Below are positions 1 to 9,005 of a DNA stretch of 33,799 nucleotides, in pieces. The translations under genes were made by a program, and so were the position numbers. The stretch comes from Paludibacteraceae bacterium (lineage in GTDB: Bacteria; Bacteroidota; Bacteroidia; Bacteroidales; Paludibacteraceae). The stretch lies in contig JAFSLP010000031.1 in NCBI GenBank assembly GCA_017448345.1, forward strand, positions 1 to 33,799. Reading direction: 5' to 3'. The notes beneath the pieces were generated by a model. It was not told the DNA's origin. It ran no database searches and saw only the letters and a list, made by a program, of their open reading frames with translations. Each line of letters opens with the position of its first letter. Position 1 is the first letter of the stretch.

Positions 1-50
1 AAAGCAAAAAAGAAAAGAACCAAAAGAAAAAAAGAAAAAGAAAAGGCCAT

Positions 51-93
51 GCCAAGCCAAGCCATAAAGAGTATAATAAAGGCAAGGCTTGGC
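51..93 (-). terminator. Probable rho-independent terminator of the leftward folK operon
   Basis: Inverted repeat GCCAAGCC (51-58) with GGCTTGGC (86-93), extended inward by GCC/GGC (61-63 and 81-83) across a symmetric AA/AA internal loop. On the minus strand the stem is followed by a long T-rich run (complement of 1-46), as expected for intrinsic termination of leftward transcription. It lies about 290 bp beyond the folK stop, so the leftward operon would have a long 3' untranslated region. Confidence 0.55.
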
Positions 94-382
94 AAAAATA
101 AGTTAAAAATTTTCAACCTATGATTTCCTTTTATTGCATTTGGTCGCTGCTGAATCCTTAAGGCGAGTACAAAAGGCGTCGCAGGGGGGCAAAAAATTAT
201 AGGGATTGATGGCTTATGATTGAATGTTGATTGGAAGATGGTCCCGTGATGCTCCCGTTGATGATACACCGTACGAATCACACAACCATCACGCGACCAT
301 CTTCCGATAACAAAACAGGAACAAACCCGAAACAAAACAAGAATAAAAACGGAACAAAACAACAGCAGCACTTAACATCCTG
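94..382. other. Gene-free left flank
   Basis: No convincing coding sequence on either strand. Short rightward ORFs here have low-complexity translations and no family resemblance. The stretch contains the 11-bp tandem repeat and inverted arm at 237-305 and an A-rich, AACAAAAC-like imperfect repeat at about 306-370. Confidence 0.6.
237..305. repeat. 11-bp tandem repeat with inverted partner (long hairpin)
   Basis: Two in-register 11-bp units, GATGGTCCCGT (237-247) and GATGCTCCCGT (248-258). The arm 233-251 is complementary to 287-305 over 19 positions with one mismatch, so the region can fold as a hairpin with a 35-nt loop. The same 19-bp sequence recurs exactly, inverted, at 33582-33600. Confidence 0.7.
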
Positions 383-820
383 TCATAGCATAATCTCTGC
401 CAGCGGAATGCGGACGAAGTCACGCTGCTGCCAGAGAGGGTGGGGAAGAACCAAACTATTTACCATCTGGTCATTTACCATTTGGACATGTATCTCCTTC
501 CCACAGTTGTCATAAGCGCGGATGAGGTCGATATCAATAGGTCGGTCATGGTATTGTCCGTCCGTGGATTTCTTGGTCCGTCCAAGGCTGCGTTCGATGG
601 CTTGTGTGGCAATGAGCACCTCCATGGGCATGAGTGTCGTCTCTACGGCACAGCAGAGGTTGCAGAACGCATTGGGAGAGTCGAACCCCCACGGCTCTGA
701 ATAAAAGAAAGACGAGCAGCGGAGGATGGTGCCTACTTGCTGACCGATACGCTTGAGCGCTTCGTGAATCGTCTGTTCGCGTGCGCCGAGGTTACTGCCC
801 AGAGAGAGGTAATAGGTCAT
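383..820 (-). CDS. folK: 2-amino-4-hydroxy-6-hydroxymethyldihydropteridine diphosphokinase (FolK)
   Basis: Cytosolic HPPK transfers pyrophosphate from ATP to 6-hydroxymethyl-7,8-dihydropterin in folate synthesis. The protein has 145 residues, slightly under the usual 150-180. The N-terminal YYLSLGSNLG motif, the SxxY/SEPWG segment, the Mg-binding RPIDIDL stretch (two aspartates) and the C-terminal PHP...R.FV..PLAEI block are all present. The start codon lies inside the 3' end of cvpA (29-bp overlap), so translation is probably coupled. Odd: between the Mg-binding strand and the PHP motif, a 15-bp DNA repeat (458-487) encodes QMVND/QMVNS, a low-complexity insertion in a loop that normally tolerates length variation. 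Last gene before the leftward terminator. Confidence 0.93.
   Translation of the reverse strand: MTYYLSLGSNLGAREQTIHEALKRIGQQVGTILRCSSFFYSEPWGFDSPNAFCNLCCAVETTLMPMEVLIATQAIERSLGRTKKSTDGQYHDRPIDIDLIRAYDNCGKEIHVQMVNDQMVNSLVLPHPLWQQRDFVRIPLAEIML
458..487. repeat. 15-bp tandem repeat inside folK
   Basis: Two in-register copies of ATTTACCATYTGGWC. Because 15 is a multiple of three, the repeat adds whole codons (QMVND-type units) to FolK. The core ATTTACCAT is shared with the array at 818-859. Confidence 0.8.
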
Positions 821-1322
821 TTACCATTTTCTCATTTACTATTTTTTCATTTATCATGATACTTTCGATGAGCTTGACCATCTGCGGATACACAACCGAG
901 GTCTGCACCACGGGCGCATCACTCAGCCAATGGAAGGACTCGTCCGTCTTGTGCATCACAAAGACCGCCACAAGCACCAGCAGTCCGTATTTAGCCAGTC
1001 CGAAGAGTCCTCCTGCCAGTCTGTTCGCCCATCCTAAATGGATGGCGCGCATCAGTTTGTTCAGAAGTCTTGCCGCGACAGACAGTACTATGGCAATGGC
1101 AAGGAAGAGCAGGGTATAAGCCACCGCATCGCACACGCCTTGAGGCCATGCGAACTGATTTAGAAACCATGCTGAGAAAGACGGCGCCCACAGCCTTGCC
1201 CCTATGACTCCGAGAATCACCACCACAATGGCGATGATCTCGGAGACAAATCCGCGCATCAAGCCTCTGACGAGACCGACTACGAGCGGAAGGAGCAAGA
1301 GTATGTCAAGCCAATTGGTCAT
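792..1322 (-). CDS. CvpA family inner-membrane protein
   Basis: 176 residues with four hydrophobic segments (roughly residues 5-22, 28-45, 62-85 and 100-122), the usual CvpA layout. The N-terminal LDILLLLPLVVGLVRGLMRG and later ARLLNKLMRAIHLGWANRLAGG segments match the family, which in proteobacteria is linked to colicin V production and envelope stress tolerance; its molecular activity is not settled. The last ~25 residues are a repeat-encoded tail rich in N, E, K, M and V (DNA repeat 818-859), absent from typical CvpA. Its start is 9 bp after the DUF5689 gene stop and its end overlaps folK by 29 bp, so it sits inside the leftward operon. Confidence 0.85.
   Translation of the reverse strand: MTNWLDILLLLPLVVGLVRGLMRGFVSEIIAIVVVILGVIGARLWAPSFSAWFLNQFAWPQGVCDAVAYTLLFLAIAIVLSVAARLLNKLMRAIHLGWANRLAGGLFGLAKYGLLVLVAVFVMHKTDESFHWLSDAPVVQTSVVYPQMVKLIESIMINEKIVNEKMVNDLLPLSGQ
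818..859. repeat. 15-bp tandem repeat spanning the cvpA/folK overlap
   Basis: About 2.8 copies of TCATTTACYATTTTY in register. It encodes the MINEKIVNEKMVND-like tail of CvpA in one frame and contains the folK start codon (818-820) in another. The unit shares ATTTACCAT with the folK-internal array at 458-487. Confidence 0.8.
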
Positions 1323-1331
1323 AGGAGGCTA

Positions 1332-2591
1332 TTACTCTTGTGCGTTTTGTTCCTCTTGAAGTGCTTTATATTCCTTGGGGTCGAACTCCTCCGGCTCCCA
1401 CGGGTCGTCATGGTCGTTAGCCATGACGATATCAGCTATGCCGATACCGGGAATGCCTCGCGGCGTGATAGACCATTCGTATCCCTGCAGGTTCTTGAGC
1501 GTACCGGCTTTGGTGCCGATGGCGTTATCCTCATACCATCCGAGGATACCGGTGACGGAGCCTGTGTATTGCGCACATCCGCTCACGCCGGTCTTGTCGG
1601 CACCCGGGATGAAGTAATAGGCGAACTTGCAGTACTCGGAGTTCGACACACAGATGGTCTGCGTACCGTCCTCAATCAGGCGGTTCTGCGGATAGCCGAC
1701 ATTATTGGTGGTAGGCGCAAAGACATTCGCCTTGCTGTCCTTCCGCTCCGGGTCGTCGTACTCGCAGGTGAGCACTTCGCCTTGACTGTAGTATTTGCCG
1801 TTGAAATGCACGTTGATGATACGTACGAGTCTTCCGTCTGCTTTGCGCACCTTGTCCATGCCTGCCGCATCTACGGTGGGTTTGCGGTCAATCTTCTGGA
1901 ACAACTGCGCTAATGTCAGTTCGTCATAGACAAGCTTGGACTGGTCGGGCTCGCCAATCATATGTGTTGCAGCGCGGAAACGTGCCGAAGGAATACGACC
2001 CGGGCACCAGCCTACTTTCTCGCTGGCGGTCAGAGCATAGATGTTGTTGTTGTAGGTCGGCACGCAGAGTTGCGGTTGGTTGGCATATCTGCCTACAGCC
2101 AGTCCGTTACAACGAATCATAATCTCCTGACCGATCTGGTACATACCACCGCTTGAACCGAGGTCCACGGAGATACGCAGGTTCTGCTGGTCAATCTCTT
2201 CACCGGTAGCCCAGTCTGTGACCTGCTGGATGACAAGCGCCTTGTAGAAATTACCGCCGAAATCATCGGTGGTGACGCGTCCGCGGATATAGATACCTCT
2301 ACCGTTAGCGGGCAGCGTGTCCAGCGAATAGAGATAGATGCCGTTGCCGTTGGTGGAACGCGAACGGTACATCGTCGAGTCGCTATGGAAATTACCCTCC
2401 TCGGTCATAAATTTGTCGAGGAAATCATTGAGGTTATAGAGGTCATAGCCCTCGGGATTCTCTGCCTGTAACTGCTGTTCAAGCGAACCGCCGAACACCT
2501 CTTCCTCCGTCAGGGCTTTAGGCTCGCAGGCTGCCAGAAGAAGCATAGCCGGGCAAAGTACAAAGTACAATAGATATTTGTTCGTCTTCAT
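1332..2591 (-). CDS. DUF5689 domain surface lipoprotein, partner of the TonB receptor
   Basis: 419 residues. A lipoprotein signal peptide ends in the lipobox LLLAAC (Cys22), so it should be lipidated and exported to the outer membrane, probably surface exposed. The body is rich in beta structure and contains the pattern seen in DUF5689 proteins of Bacteroidetes (RGRVTTDDFGGNFYKALVIQ, then two OB-like segments). It starts 5 bp after the receptor gene stop, so the two are almost certainly co-translated. In this phylum such pairs usually bind and import a ligand; the ligand here cannot be told. No SusD-type gene is present, and this protein may fill that role. Confidence 0.82.
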   Translation of the reverse strand: MKTNKYLLYFVLCPAMLLLAACEPKALTEEEVFGGSLEQQLQAENPEGYDLYNLNDFLDKFMTEEGNFHSDSTMYRSRSTNGNGIYLYSLDTLPANGRGIYIRGRVTTDDFGGNFYKALVIQQVTDWATGEEIDQQNLRISVDLGSSGGMYQIGQEIMIRCNGLAVGRYANQPQLCVPTYNNNIYALTASEKVGWCPGRIPSARFRAATHMIGEPDQSKLVYDELTLAQLFQKIDRKPTVDAAGMDKVRKADGRLVRIINVHFNGKYYSQGEVLTCEYDDPERKDSKANVFAPTTNNVGYPQNRLIEDGTQTICVSNSEYCKFAYYFIPGADKTGVSGCAQYTGSVTGILGWYEDNAIGTKAGTLKNLQGYEWSITPRGIPGIGIADIVMANDHDDPWEPEEFDPKEYKALQEEQNAQE

Positions 2592-2596
2592 AATTC

Positions 2597-5500
2597 TTAG
2601 AATTTATAGGTTACAGACAGGAAAAAATTAACACCCCATGCATAGTAATACTTGGACGGGTATTTCCATGCGTTGGCGGAGATGACAGAGTTGCGGTAGT
2701 CCTCCTCGCCCTGACGGACGCTGCGTGGCAGACGCGCCTGTTGGTAGCCGCCGGTCTTGAAATGCGTATTGTTGGTCAGGTTGGTGACGCTGAGGTTGAT
2801 GGATACCGACTGGCGGTTCTTGAGGTAAATCAGTTTGCCCACCGACGCATCGATGAGGAAACGGTTGAGCGGGTTGGTAGCCGCTAACTGCTCCTGCATT
2901 GTCATGATGTTATACGGGTAACGGAGGACAGGCACGCCGTTGGCATCCAGCACGGCATTGTCATATACCGCTTTGCCGTTATCGTCGAAGGAAACGCTGA
3001 GTGCCTTGCCGTCCGTAGTCTCTATGGCATTGGCATAACTGTCGCCAAACCATCCGTTAACAGCAGTTCCGTCTTTGCGCAGACCGCTGTACAGACCTTG
3101 CATGCGACGGCTTGGAGCCACCGAGAGGTAGTTCCAGTCATGGTAGCTGACAGTGATGTCTGCAAACCACATCTTCGGGTGGAAGAACGAGAGTTTGAGG
3201 CTGGCGTTGACCTGAGGACCGGTGGAGAGTCTGAGTCCTTTCAGATAGACATAGTCGGTGGTCTCGAAGACGAGTTCGCCGGTAGCCGTGTTCTTGGTCA
3301 TCGGCATACCGTTCTCTGCCGAGCTGACAGCCAGAGCATCGCTGGTGTAGCGGTAATCGCCTACGGATGCTACTCCGGTGAGGGTGAAGTACGTGCCCAG
3401 CTTGACAGCAGCGGCTGCCTCGACACCCATATAACGCTTGTCAATGCCGGTCATCGCCTGATTGACGAAAGTACGTGCCTCGTCGTCATAGTAGCCGTTC
3501 AGCTCCGTGCCGTTCCAGCTCTGGGTGAAGAATCCGGTCACACGACCGCGAATGATGGGGTAGTTGAACTCATAGGTCAAATCCGCCGAAGCCACTTTCT
3601 CGCTGGCAGCATAGAACTGGGCGAGGTTCTTGGCGTTGTCATGCGTGTAGATATTCTCCACCACGCGGTCGTGTACGCGTTGCGAAATATATGCATCACG
3701 TGCGTACGGGGAACGGGTCTCTGCCAAAGCGTTCAGTTTAAGTCGGTTACGGCCGTTAATCTTGTAGTTTACACCGAACTTGAAAGCCGGGTCGAAGAAA
3801 TGGTGTGCGTTGCCGGTGAAACGGCTGCCGTATTTCAGCATACCTTCCGCTTCTGCGGCTTTGATTGTCTCATAGGCGGCATTGCCGTAGTATTTCCATG
3901 CGTCTGCACCGGTGCGCTCTTCCGCCACTTTGGTCAGATACCAAGCACGTCCGTTGAGCATGTTGGTCGAGCGTTGCATGGAGCTGTAGTCAAGCGCCAA
4001 AGCATAGTAGAGGTCCACCTCGTTGAAACTCCATTCGTTCTGGAACCATGCCTTGAGGTTGCCCATGTTGATGCGGTAGTCATACCCGAACCGTCTGCCG
4101 TTGTCCCGGATGATGTCGTTATAGCCGGTGCGGATATCGTTCATGCGGACCAGTTGGATGTCCTCCTGCGTGAAACCGCCGTTGGTGGCAAGCTCCTTGA
4201 TATCACGGTCTGCAAACGGGTCGATGTCAATCCATTGGTTGGCACCTAACAGGTCGTCAATCGTCTTATAATGAATACCTTGCGAGAACTTGCCCTCTAC
4301 GCCGAGCGTCATCTTCAGGTGGTTGAACTGCGTGTTCACATAGTTGAACGAAGCGTTGGCTTCCTGAATGTCATTATGCCGGCGCTCCAGCACGTACCGT
4401 GCCGAACCGTTCGGGTCGTTGTGGTTCTGGGCATAGTTGGCAGCGTAGATGTTCTCCCAGTCAATCTGGGTGGTCTTGTTGTCGCGTGCCTTCCAGAGGT
4501 CCACCAGCGTGTTATACTGGTCCTTATCCACCGACGGTCCTACCAGATTACCGTCATTACCGGTGAATCCTTCGCCGTACGGACGGCCGTTGAGGTCCTG
4601 ACCGACGAACAGACCCCATGGATAATGTTGACCCTCTGCATCATAGAGTTGCGAAGCCGAGTTCTCGTTGTTGGGGTTGGCTATCTGTCCGTCCCACAGG
4701 AACGATGGCAGGTTACGATAGTAATCCGGACGGGGATCCGGTGCGTTGTAGAAGTTGAGAGCGGAGTTGGAATACCATGAGTAGTGGTAACCTGCCGCCG
4801 CTTTCAGACGTTGCTGTTCGTCAATCTTGAACTCATATGCCGCAATGACTGTCGGGTCGTAGGACTTGACGATACGTGAGTTGCGCACCTTGCCGTTCTG
4901 GTAACCCCAGTAAGGGTTGTAGTTGTTCGAACCGGTCAGGTCATACACCTCCTGCGTCACGGCTGCATTCTGTCCGCGCTCCGTGGGCGCACCGAAGGTG
5001 ATGAGTTTGAGGCGGGCGTTGTCCCACACTTTCTCTGCCGTCAGGAAATAACCTAACGAGTAGTATTTGATACCCTCACCGATGATACCTTTGTTGTCCA
5101 CATATGGCGAGAAACGGTAAGCCAGCTGTGCCGTCACAGCCCATCCGTTTGCCATCACTCCGCTGGAGTAGGTGGCGTTCACACGGGCTTTGTAATTACG
5201 GTTAGTACCCGCAGCGCCTACTTTCCAGCCTTGGGCATACCGGCTGGCACCCATCAGATAGTTGGTCGATTGACCCAGTCCGCCAAAGGTGAAGTTGGTC
5301 GCCTCCATCGGGTTCAGCACCTCTTTGTAACGGCTGGCATCATTCAGACCACCCATCGCAGAGTAGTTGAACTGACCGCGTTCTGCCGAGCTGAAGTTCA
5401 GCCCCTCAATGTAATAATTCTCGCGGTTGGACTGATAACCGCGGTTACGGTAACGCGCTGTGGACCAAGCGAATGAGGTGTTTGAGTTAAACACATCCGT

Positions 5501-5914
5501 TGAAGCCGACGAGGAGGAAGCCTGTGACTGTGAACGGCCTTCATCATCCGTCATCTCCTCTTCTGTCAGGTTCAGCAGAATCTCGTCCTGTGCCTGTGTC
5601 ACCACGTCCTGCTGAAGACCGATAGGTTCCAGCTGGTTGACTTCATTGGCTTTGATATTAATCAATTCCAGCGCAGCCAGATAGCCGTCTGCTTCCACCA
5701 GCATTTCCTCGTCCATTGCCTCCAGATAGAGCAGAGAGAACTCTCCGGCTGCATTGGTCGTTGTGGAAATGTTCTGGTTGGCAAGTGAAATCTTCGCTCC
5801 GACAACAGGACTCTGCGTCGCCACGTCGATAACCCGCCCTTTGAGTGATGTCTGTGCCACGGCAGCCATAGTGACAACCAGCGCAGCCATCATTGATAAG
5901 AGTTTGTGTCTCAT
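2597..5914 (-). CDS. TonB-dependent outer-membrane receptor with CarboxypepD_reg-like N-terminus
   Basis: 1105 residues. Signal peptide at about 1-20 (ends VAQ), a carboxypeptidase-regulatory-like beta domain at about 22-105 (SLKGRVIDVATQSPVVGAKI start), an acidic linker with a serine run (about 115-140), then a plug-like part and a large beta-barrel ending in VTYKF, the terminal aromatic typical of outer-membrane barrels. It should import a ligand using TonB energy. The plug region is atypical: I do not find the standard plug sequence run, and the match rests on the N-terminal domain, size and barrel. Partner lipoprotein follows after 5 bp. Upstream lies a 7-bp repeat array (5953-5976) rather than a recognisable promoter, so it may be read through from asnS. 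Confidence 0.87.
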   Translation of the reverse strand: MRHKLLSMMAALVVTMAAVAQTSLKGRVIDVATQSPVVGAKISLANQNISTTTNAAGEFSLLYLEAMDEEMLVEADGYLAALELINIKANEVNQLEPIGLQQDVVTQAQDEILLNLTEEEMTDDEGRSQSQASSSSASTDVFNSNTSFAWSTARYRNRGYQSNRENYYIEGLNFSSAERGQFNYSAMGGLNDASRYKEVLNPMEATNFTFGGLGQSTNYLMGASRYAQGWKVGAAGTNRNYKARVNATYSSGVMANGWAVTAQLAYRFSPYVDNKGIIGEGIKYYSLGYFLTAEKVWDNARLKLITFGAPTERGQNAAVTQEVYDLTGSNNYNPYWGYQNGKVRNSRIVKSYDPTVIAAYEFKIDEQQRLKAAAGYHYSWYSNSALNFYNAPDPRPDYYRNLPSFLWDGQIANPNNENSASQLYDAEGQHYPWGLFVGQDLNGRPYGEGFTGNDGNLVGPSVDKDQYNTLVDLWKARDNKTTQIDWENIYAANYAQNHNDPNGSARYVLERRHNDIQEANASFNYVNTQFNHLKMTLGVEGKFSQGIHYKTIDDLLGANQWIDIDPFADRDIKELATNGGFTQEDIQLVRMNDIRTGYNDIIRDNGRRFGYDYRINMGNLKAWFQNEWSFNEVDLYYALALDYSSMQRSTNMLNGRAWYLTKVAEERTGADAWKYYGNAAYETIKAAEAEGMLKYGSRFTGNAHHFFDPAFKFGVNYKINGRNRLKLNALAETRSPYARDAYISQRVHDRVVENIYTHDNAKNLAQFYAASEKVASADLTYEFNYPIIRGRVTGFFTQSWNGTELNGYYDDEARTFVNQAMTGIDKRYMGVEAAAAVKLGTYFTLTGVASVGDYRYTSDALAVSSAENGMPMTKNTATGELVFETTDYVYLKGLRLSTGPQVNASLKLSFFHPKMWFADITVSYHDWNYLSVAPSRRMQGLYSGLRKDGTAVNGWFGDSYANAIETTDGKALSVSFDDNGKAVYDNAVLDANGVPVLRYPYNIMTMQEQLAATNPLNRFLIDASVGKLIYLKNRQSVSINLSVTNLTNNTHFKTGGYQQARLPRSVRQGEEDYRNSVISANAWKYPSKYYYAWGVNFFLSVTYKF

Positions 5915-5952
5915 AATGATTGTTTGTTAGTGTTTTTTATGGTTTTCTTTAT

Positions 5953-5976
5953 CTATCAACTTTCAACTATCAACTA
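5953..5976. repeat. 7-bp repeat array at the asnS stop codon
   Basis: Three full in-register units of CTATCAA/CTTTCAA followed by CTA. The last three bases (5974-5976) are the asnS stop codon TAG read on the minus strand. Same unit as the array at 7391-7425. Confidence 0.85.
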
Positions 5977-7371
5977 AAACTCGGCACTCTTCGGAGTACG
6001 CGGGAAGGGGATTACGTCCCGGATGTTCTGCATACCCGTGACGAACAGCATCAGCCGTTCGAAGCCCAGACCGAAGCCCGCGTGCGGCGCTGCGCCGAAA
6101 CGGCGGGTGTCGAGATACCACCACATATCTTTCATCGGTATATGGCGTCGTTCTATCTCGTCGTTCAGTTTCTCCAGACTCTCCTCACGTACCGATCCGC
6201 CGATGATCTCGCCTATCTGCGGGAATAGCACATCGGTGCCTTGAACGGTCTTTCCATCCTCGTTTATCTTCATATAGAATGCCTTTATCTCCTTCGGATA
6301 GTCTGTCATGATGACCGGTTTGCGGAAATGCTCCTCCACCAGATACCGCTCATGCTCCGAACTCAAATCGTCACCCCAGTTGCACGGGAACTCGAACTTG
6401 CGACCGTTCTTGATGACTTCCTGCAGAATGCGAATGCCCTCGGTATATTCCAGACGAACGAATTCGGTGTTCGCTACGGAACGCAGACGCTCTATCAGAC
6501 CTTTGTCCACAAACTGGTTGAGGAACTCCAAATCGTCCATGCAATGCTCTAATGCCCAGCGTACGCAGTATTTGATGAAGTCTTCCTCAAGGTCCATCAG
6601 TTCCTGTTTCTGGATAAACGCCACTTCCGGCTCAATCATCCAGAACTCTGCCAAGTGCCGCGGTGTGTTGCTGTTCTCGGCGCGGAAGGTGGGACCGAAG
6701 GTGTATATCTTGCCTAAAGCCATGGCTCCTAACTCGCCTTCCAGCTGTCCGCTGACCGTCAGAGCTGCCATCTTGCCGAAGAAATCATCGCTGTAGTCTA
6801 TCTGACCGTCATCGGTTTTCTTGAGGTTGTAGAGGTTCTTGGTTGTCACTTGGAACATCTGACCCGCGCCCTCGCAGTCGCTGGCGGTGATGAGCGGTGT
6901 GTGGAAATAGAAATAGCCGTGCTCGTGGAAATAGGTGTGAATAGCCATCGCCATGTTATGACGGATACGGAAGACGGCGCCGAACGTGTTCGTACGGGGA
7001 CGCAGGTGCGCCACGGTGCGGAGAAACTCCATGCTCAGACCTTTCTTCTGCAGAGGATATTTCTCAGGGTCGGCGGTGCCGTACACCTCCAACTCTGTCA
7101 GTTGGATCTCTACGTTCTGTCCGGCTCCCTGACTCTCCACGAGGATACCTGTCGCCGAGATACATGAGCCGGTGGTGACGGGTTTGAGACGCTCCTCATC
7201 GAACTTGGCAAGGTCAACCACTATCTGGATGTTCTTGATGGTGGAGCCGTCGTTGAGGGCAATGAAAGATACATTCTTGTTACCCCTGCGGCTGCGAACC
7301 CATCCGCGGACATTGATGGTTTGACCGAAATCTGTACGCTTGAGTGCGTCTATGATTACTGTTCTTTGCAT
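5974..7371 (-). CDS. asnS: Asparagine--tRNA ligase
   Basis: Class IIb aminoacyl-tRNA synthetase that charges tRNA-Asn. An N-terminal OB-fold anticodon-binding domain ([23 protein letters not shown]) precedes the catalytic core with motif 2 ([18 protein letters not shown]) and motif 3 ([10 protein letters not shown]). The open frame extends upstream to 7404, but I place the start at 7371 ([10 protein letters not shown]), giving 465 residues, close to the E. coli enzyme (466). The extra 11 codons would be translated from a 7-bp repeat array and an A/T run. The upstream gap to dnaB (50 bp) is filled by that array; no separate promoter is seen. Stop codon is supplied by the next array. Confidence 0.96.
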   Translation of the reverse strand: MQRTVIIDALKRTDFGQTINVRGWVRSRRGNKNVSFIALNDGSTIKNIQIVVDLAKFDEERLKPVTTGSCISATGILVESQGAGQNVEIQLTELEVYGTADPEKYPLQKKGLSMEFLRTVAHLRPRTNTFGAVFRIRHNMAMAIHTYFHEHGYFYFHTPLITASDCEGAGQMFQVTTKNLYNLKKTDDGQIDYSDDFFGKMAALTVSGQLEGELGAMALGKIYTFGPTFRAENSNTPRHLAEFWMIEPEVAFIQKQELMDLEEDFIKYCVRWALEHCMDDLEFLNQFVDKGLIERLRSVANTEFVRLEYTEGIRILQEVIKNGRKFEFPCNWGDDLSSEHERYLVEEHFRKPVIMTDYPKEIKAFYMKINEDGKTVQGTDVLFPQIGEIIGGSVREESLEKLNDEIERRHIPMKDMWWYLDTRRFGAAPHAGFGLGFERLMLFVTGMQNIRDVIPFPRTPKSAEF

Positions 7372-7390
7372 ATTTTTTATATTTTTTTTT

Positions 7391-7425
7391 CTTTCAACTT
7401 TCAACTTTCAACTATCAACTATCAA
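7391..7425. repeat. 7-bp repeat array at the dnaB stop codon
   Basis: Five perfect in-register heptads: three CTTTCAA then two CTATCAA. The dnaB stop codon (TGA, minus strand, 7422-7424) lies in the final unit. In the mRNA sense the units read TTGATAG/TTGAAAG, which carry stop codons that rotate through all three frames. Confidence 0.9.
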
Positions 7426-9005
7426 AAGGGCGGTGCCATGCTTTCGCCTAATCCGTTCATGGCGGCTCCGTCTGGACTCATCTGCTGGCTGAACGAAACT
7501 GCGCCCATCGAGTTGTTCATGCTCGATTGTATCGCCACGCTCTCTGTGCCCGTAGGAGGCATCGGACCGCCCAACTCATCCGGATCCACGGCTTCGTCTT
7601 CGTTCTGGAACTTGGCGTACTTGCCACGGAAACGGAGCCATATACTATCGGTAGCACCATTACGGTGTTTGGCTACGATAATCTGCGCCAAACCGCGCAG
7701 ATCCTTGCCCGTCTTGTCATCGTTGTACAGGTGATAATACTCCGGACGGTGGATGAAACAAACCATATCGGCGTCCTGTTCGATGGCTCCGGACTCACGC
7801 AAATCGCTCAATTGCGGCGTCTTGCCTTCCACGCCCTGACGTGCTTCTACGCCACGGTTCAACTGTGAGAGGGCGATGATAGGTATGTCCAACTCTTTGG
7901 CAAGTGCCTTGAGGTTACGGGAGATGATTGACACCTCCTGCTCGCGGCTGCCGAATGACGAACCCTGCGCATTCATCAGCTGCAGGTAGTCGATGATGAT
8001 GACTTTGATGCCGTATTCGTGCACCAGCTTGCGTGCTTTGGAGCGCAGCTCGAAGATAGACAGAGAAGGGGTGTCATCCATATACAGCGGCTTGCCCTTC
8101 ATGATGTTAATCTTCGTATTCAGCCTGCGGGTCTCTTCTTTGCTCATCTTGCCGGTCTTGATGCGGTCGCCTTCTATCTCGCACACATTCATGATGAGAC
8201 GGTTGACGAGCTGCACGTTCGACATCTCCAGCGAGAACAATGCCACCGGTATCCGGCAATCGACAGCCATATATTTTGCCATCGACAGCACAAAAGCCGT
8301 CTTTCCCATCGCCGGACGGGCGGCAATGATAATCAGGTCAGGAGACTGCCAGCCGGATGTGATTTTGTCCAGCGCATGGAACCCGGACGGGATACCGCTG
8401 ATGTTTCCGGTGTTCTTGGCGGCATTCTCCATACGTTTGAATGCCTCCTCTATCACCGGGTCTATCTGTGTCACGTCGCGTTTCTGGCTGCGCTGGGTTA
8501 TCTCGAAGATACCGGCTTCCGCTTCCTGCATCAGCTCGTCGATATCCTGAGTCTCGTCAAAGGCTTTCTCTTCGATATCCGCCGCCATCGCGATGAGGTC
8601 ACGGGCGGTAGCTTTCTTGGCTATGATTTGCGCATGATAGCGCAGGTGGGCCGTAGAAGCCACACGGCGTGTCAGGTCGGCAAGATAAACGGCTCCGCCG
8701 GCTTTGTCCAGCGTGCCCATCGTGCGTAATTTCTCACCCACAGAGAGGATGTCTATCGGCTCGTCTTTGCTTGCCAACGCACGGATTGCCTCATAGACCA
8801 TCCGGTTCTGGTCTTTATAGAACACCTCAGGACGCAGCAAATCCGCCACACTTCCGTAGGCGTCTTTCTCTATCATCAGTGCGCCGAGAACCGAGTCCTC
8901 CAGCTCTTGCGCCTGCGGAGGAAGCTTGCCTGTCTCGTTGGCGCCTACCTTGATGATGGTGGTCTGAGGGGTGCGTTTGCGGTTATTCCTGCTTGAGTCT
9001 GCCAT
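7422..9005 (-). CDS. dnaB: Replicative DNA helicase DnaB
   Basis: 527 residues, a little longer than E. coli DnaB (471). N-terminal DnaB domain at about 30-130 (LPPQAQELEDSVLGALMIEK), linker, then the RecA-type motor with Walker A ARPAMGKTAF near residue 231, Walker B-like VIIIDYLQLM, and the later SREQEVSIISRNLKALAKEL block with arginine-finger region. It unwinds DNA at the fork as a hexamer. The C-terminal ~45 residues after the core are a low-complexity tail rich in S, M, N, P. Its first 23 bp overlap the end of meaB, suggesting translational coupling. Confidence 0.97.
   Translation of the reverse strand: MADSSRNNRKRTPQTTIIKVGANETGKLPPQAQELEDSVLGALMIEKDAYGSVADLLRPEVFYKDQNRMVYEAIRALASKDEPIDILSVGEKLRTMGTLDKAGGAVYLADLTRRVASTAHLRYHAQIIAKKATARDLIAMAADIEEKAFDETQDIDELMQEAEAGIFEITQRSQKRDVTQIDPVIEEAFKRMENAAKNTGNISGIPSGFHALDKITSGWQSPDLIIIAARPAMGKTAFVLSMAKYMAVDCRIPVALFSLEMSNVQLVNRLIMNVCEIEGDRIKTGKMSKEETRRLNTKINIMKGKPLYMDDTPSLSIFELRSKARKLVHEYGIKVIIIDYLQLMNAQGSSFGSREQEVSIISRNLKALAKELDIPIIALSQLNRGVEARQGVEGKTPQLSDLRESGAIEQDADMVCFIHRPEYYHLYNDDKTGKDLRGLAQIIVAKHRNGATDSIWLRFRGKYAKFQNEDEAVDPDELGGPMPPTGTESVAIQSSMNNSMGAVSFSQQMSPDGAAMNGLGESMAPPF

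Noticed and set aside
3098-4249. 383-codon rightward ORF over the TonB receptor
   Set aside because: Antisense shadow in a moderately GC-rich gene; no start context and no recognisable domains.
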